A DNA stretch of 25,537 bases from an uncultured Lachnospiraceae bacterium (GTDB lineage: Bacteria > Bacillota > Clostridia > Lachnospirales > Lachnospiraceae). How positions within the stretch are numbered: the first letter of the stretch is position 1; the number at the start of each line of letters is the position of its first letter. Made by a program: the position numbers and the translations under genes. The stretch spans positions 1 through 25,537 of the forward strand of contig CAJKWK010000041.1 in NCBI GenBank assembly GCA_905203555.1. The letters are read 5' to 3'. Positions 22,384 through 25,537 of this stretch are shown here, in pieces. The notes below the pieces were generated by a model, which saw only the letters and a program-made list of their open reading frames with translations, made no database searches and was not told where the DNA came from.

Positions 22384-22748
22384 GGGCAATAGGAAGATCG
22401 GCATATGATGGGGTTACGAGTCCCGCATATGATATATATAAACCAAATGAAAATGTATGTTCAAGATATTATCATTATTTATATAGGACAAAGCCGTTTT
22501 CTGCTGAATGTTATAAATATGGACGTGGAATAATGGCGATGCGCTGGAGGACATATTCATCAGAGTTTAAAAGTATTAAAGTGCCTGTACCACCTTATAT
22601 CGAACAATGTCAAATAGCAGATTATTTAGATAGTAAATGTGAGATGCTTGATAAAACAATAGCTGATAGAAACAAAGCAATTGAAAAACTTCAGGAATAC
22701 AAAAAATCCCTCATCTACGAGGTTGTCACAGGAAAAAAGGAGGTGTAG
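22384..22748 (+). pseudogene. hsdS: hsdS 3' remnant (rest of TRD2 and distal conserved region)
   Basis: This is the stranded 3' part of hsdS: 120 codons from AIGRSAYDGVTSPAYDIY to VTGKKEV. It holds most of TRD2 and the second conserved helical region (EQCQIADYLDSKCEMLDKTI, then KAIEKLQEYKKSLIYEVVTG), the mirror of the central coiled coil in the 5' part. Joined to it without the IS the protein is 424 residues, a normal HsdS length. On its own it has no proper start; the open frame reaches back only to a TTG within the IS end. AAGGAGGT near its end (22737-22744) serves hsdR, 3 nt downstream. Confidence 0.88.
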
Positions 22749-22751
22749 CTC

Positions 22752-25537
22752 ATGTCTGATTTTGATGTAAAAGAGAAAAGATTTGAGGAAGATATCGAAG
22801 ACTATCTGATTCATCATGGCGGATATACCAAAGGAAATCCGAAGAAATTTAATCGGGAATCAGGACTTGATGAGGAAACATTTGTGGAATTTATCAAGAC
22901 AAGCCAGCCTAAGAAATGGGAAAGATATGTGAAAATTTATGCGGATAATTCCGAAAAGCAGGTAGTTGAACGCTTCAAAAGAGAAGTGAAAACCACCAAC
23001 CTTTTGAATGTGATGCGGCATGGATTTACGGATAGAGGCATCAAGTTTTATCCTATTTTCTGGAAGCCGGAGACCACTTTGAATGAGACTACACAGATTC
23101 AGTATGATGCGAACATTCTTCATTGTACCAGACAGCTTCATTACTCTGTACATAATGAGAACAGTATAGATATTGTTCTTTTTGTAAATGGTATTCCGGT
23201 GGTATCTATGGAATTGAAGTGCCAGTTTACAGGACAGGATACCACAAATGCCATTAATCAGTATAAGTTTGATCGTGCCGGTAAGGATGCAATTTTTGCC
23301 TTCAAAGAAAGAGTATTGGTGCATTTCGCAGTAGACCTTACCAATGTCTATATGACAACAAAGCTTGAGGGCGCACACACTTATTTCCTGCCATTTAATC
23401 AGGGCAGTAATGGTGCCGGAAAAGTAGGCGGTAAAGGGAATCCTGTAAATCCAGATGGATATGATACAGCTTATCTTTGGGAAAGAGTACTCTGCAAGGA
23501 CAGTCTGATGGAAATTCTACAGAAATATATGCACTTGCAGCAGGAGTATGATAAGAATGGAAATCTTGTGAAAGAGACTATGATTTTCCCAAGATATCAT
23601 CAGCTTGATGTAGTCACAAAACTGTTGGAAGATGTGAAAAAGAATGGTTCAGGCAAGAGTTATCTTATCCAGCATAGTGCAGGCTCAGGAAAGTCCAATT
23701 CGATTGCATGGCTGGCACACAGACTGACAGGACTTCATGATTATGAAGACAATAAGATTTTCCAGTCAGTAATCATCGTTACTGACAGACGAGTATTGGA
23801 CAGCCAGTTGCAGTCTACGGTATATCAGTTTGACCATGTGGAGGGCGTGGTTAAGAAAGTAGATAAAAATTCGGGACAGCTTAGAGACGCAATCAATGAT
23901 GGTGTAGGCATTATCATCACTACATTACAGAAATTCCCGGTAATCTATAAAGAGGTGGATTCTGCAAACAAAAGATTTGCCATTATTATTGATGAGGCAC
24001 ATTCTTCACAGACCGGAGATGCAGCGAAAAAATTAAAAAGAGCATTAGCTGATACAGAAGAAATTCTAAAAGAGTATGCCGAGATGGAAGATGAGGACGA
24101 GAGAAATCGTAAGGATGATGAGGATAAGCTCTTAGATGAATTGGCAGCACAGGGTATGCACAAGAACTTATCATTCTTTGCATTTACGGCAACTCCAAAA
24201 GGAAAGACATTACAGCTGTTTGGTCAGAAGGATACGGAAGGAATCTATAGACCTTTTCATATCTATTCCATGAGACAGGCAATAGAGGAGCATTTCATCT
24301 TGGATGTTTTGCAGAACTATATGACCTACAAAATGTATTACAAGATTGCCAAGATTATTGAGGATAATCCGGAATTTGATACAACAGCAGGTTCAAAGGC
24401 TATTGTAAATTATGAGACACTGCATCCACATAATATCTCTCAGAAGACCGCCATTATGCTGGAACATTTTATGAATGTCACAAGACATAAGATAGGTGGC
24501 AGAGCGAAGGCTATGGTTGTTACACCATCCAGACTTCATGCAGTACGATATGTGCAGGAATTTAAGAGACAGATAAAAGAAAAAGGACTGAATGACCTTG
24601 AAGTGTTAGTCGCTTTTTCCGGTGAAGTGAAAGATAACGATGATGTGTTTACTGAAGAGGGAATGAACAAGGATAAAGAAGGCAAGACAATCAAAGAAAA
24701 GGCTTTACCGGAAACATTCCATACAGATGATTATGGAATCCTTGTTGTTGCGGAAAAATATCAGACAGGCTTTGATGAACCATTGCTTCACACCATGTTT
24801 GTGGATAAGAAATTGTCCGGTGTAAAGGCAGTACAGACTTTATCAAGATTGAATCGTACTACAAGAGGAAAAGTAGATACCTTTGTACTTGATTTTGTGA
24901 ATTCAGCAGAGGATATCAAAGCATCTTTTGAGCCATTCTATGAGGAAACTGTGCTCTTGGAGGAAACAGATCCTAATGTTGTATATGACATGAAGAACAC
25001 CTTGGATGATTTCAGGGTATATCAAAAATCAGAAGTGGATAAATTTGCAGATATTTTCTATCAGAGTGAGAATCAATCAGCTGGTGATCTTGGAAAACTC
25101 CAGGGACAGTTAAGACCAGCGGTAGACAGATATGAAGTACTTGAAGTTGAAAAACAGGATATATTCAAGTCTACATTGGCAAGCTTTAATCGTGTGTATG
25201 CCTATATTACACAGGTATGCAGGTTATTTGACAAGGATATTCACAGATTCAGTATTTATTCAAAGTTTTTATACACGATGCTTCCAAAAGGACATGGTGG
25301 AGAGAAGATAAATATTGATGACAAAGTTCTTCTTGAATACTATAAGCTGGAAAAAGACTTTGAAGGTCCGATAGAACTTGAAAGCACAGAAGGCGGATAT
25401 ACACCTATCTCCGGTGATTCCGGTCATAGAGAGCCTAAGAAAGATCCGCTGACAGTAATTATTGATAAGATAAATGAAAAGTATGGAACACATTTTACAG
25501 AAATGGATAAAGTACTTGTTCAGATGGAAAATGATTA
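22752..25537 (+). CDS. hsdR: Type I restriction endonuclease subunit R (3' end outside window)
   Basis: HsdR is the ATP-driven translocase and nuclease of the type I complex; it cuts DNA at a distance from unmethylated sites. The visible part has 928 residues and runs off the right edge without a stop. The start ATG 22752 follows AAGGAGGT by 7 nt and lies 3 nt after the hsdS stop. The N-terminal PD-(D/E)XK nuclease is intact: Asp140 (SIDIVLF), Glu154 and Lys156 (MELKCQ). The SF2 motor has Walker A AGSGKS (310-315), DEAH (414-417), FTATPKG and a motif VI-like QTLSRLNRTTRG. No frameshift is visible. With HsdS broken, the nuclease should lack a normal recognition partner. Confidence 0.95.
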   Translation, partial: MSDFDVKEKRFEEDIEDYLIHHGGYTKGNPKKFNRESGLDEETFVEFIKTSQPKKWERYVKIYADNSEKQVVERFKREVKTTNLLNVMRHGFTDRGIKFYPIFWKPETTLNETTQIQYDANILHCTRQLHYSVHNENSIDIVLFVNGIPVVSMELKCQFTGQDTTNAINQYKFDRAGKDAIFAFKERVLVHFAVDLTNVYMTTKLEGAHTYFLPFNQGSNGAGKVGGKGNPVNPDGYDTAYLWERVLCKDSLMEILQKYMHLQQEYDKNGNLVKETMIFPRYHQLDVVTKLLEDVKKNGSGKSYLIQHSAGSGKSNSIAWLAHRLTGLHDYEDNKIFQSVIIVTDRRVLDSQLQSTVYQFDHVEGVVKKVDKNSGQLRDAINDGVGIIITTLQKFPVIYKEVDSANKRFAIIIDEAHSSQTGDAAKKLKRALADTEEILKEYAEMEDEDERNRKDDEDKLLDELAAQGMHKNLSFFAFTATPKGKTLQLFGQKDTEGIYRPFHIYSMRQAIEEHFILDVLQNYMTYKMYYKIAKIIEDNPEFDTTAGSKAIVNYETLHPHNISQKTAIMLEHFMNVTRHKIGGRAKAMVVTPSRLHAVRYVQEFKRQIKEKGLNDLEVLVAFSGEVKDNDDVFTEEGMNKDKEGKTIKEKALPETFHTDDYGILVVAEKYQTGFDEPLLHTMFVDKKLSGVKAVQTLSRLNRTTRGKVDTFVLDFVNSAEDIKASFEPFYEETVLLEETDPNVVYDMKNTLDDFRVYQKSEVDKFADIFYQSENQSAGDLGKLQGQLRPAVDRYEVLEVEKQDIFKSTLASFNRVYAYITQVCRLFDKDIHRFSIYSKFLYTMLPKGHGGEKINIDDKVLLEYYKLEKDFEGPIELESTEGGYTPISGDSGHREPKKDPLTVIIDKINEKYGTHFTEMDKVLVQMEND

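Noticed and set aside
22359..22748. 129-codon ORF as an independent gene
   Set aside because: It begins with a TTG inside the IS right end and is plainly the 3' part of hsdS. It has no ribosome binding site of its own.
1..25537. CRISPR array, tRNA/rRNA genes, plasmid origin
   Set aside because: No regularly spaced direct repeats other than protein-module repeats, no cloverleaf-like or rRNA-like stretches and no iteron cluster were seen.

Overview
The window reads as an accessory (mobile) region of a Gram-positive gut Clostridia genome, most likely Lachnospiraceae. This is inferred from three things: a sortase-anchored SpaA/Cna_B adhesin, a DUF5688 + giant methylase/helicase + YodL-domain gene set familiar from integrative and conjugative elements (ICEs) of gut Firmicutes, and strong AAGGAGG-type ribosome binding sites. 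No relaxase, coupling protein, type IV secretion gene, integrase, rRNA, tRNA or CRISPR array is visible, so the ICE assignment rests on gene content alone.

Layout. (1) 3-5990: the 3' part of a very large cell-wall-anchored adhesin with a thioester-type head region, 14 SpaA/Cna_B-like repeats and a C-terminal sorting signal; its start lies left of the window. (2) 6063-7310: a 46-residue basic, Met-rich small protein and a DUF5688 protein. (3) 7384-15027: a 102-residue unknown protein and a 2443-residue polyvalent protein (ArdC-like N-terminus, two copies of a polyvalent-type repeat, N6-adenine-methylase-like domain, SNF2/DEAH helicase). Nested inside it in another frame, with its own Shine-Dalgarno, is a complete TnpV-family gene (8573-8917). 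(4) 15109-17859: a 916-residue YodL-domain protein. (5) 17860-18159: a non-coding junction with a strong terminator, a 21-bp tandem repeat and a promoter. (6) 18160-25537: a type I restriction-modification locus in the order HTH regulator, hsdM, hsdS, hsdR. hsdS is split by a 1341-bp IS3-family element and hsdR runs off the right edge.

How the genes may work together. All ICE-like genes lie on the + strand. Hairpin terminators separate the groups, but too little space remains between each hairpin and the next start codon for a promoter, so the set looks like one operon read through its terminators, as in processive antitermination. Three otherwise unrelated proteins of this set (DUF5688, giant helicase, YodL) share a C-terminal tail beginning (G/S)-I-H-x-(K/R)-L about 30 residues from the end. 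This could be a common targeting or docking tag. The giant protein resembles the phage P1 DarB type of antirestriction methylase-helicase, and the tag could be how such proteins are recruited or delivered during transfer.

The type I R-M locus appears to be cargo or a neighbouring defence module. Removing the IS plus one GGG target copy restores a 424-residue HsdS exactly in frame, so the system was probably intact until recently and now has an altered or lost specificity subunit.
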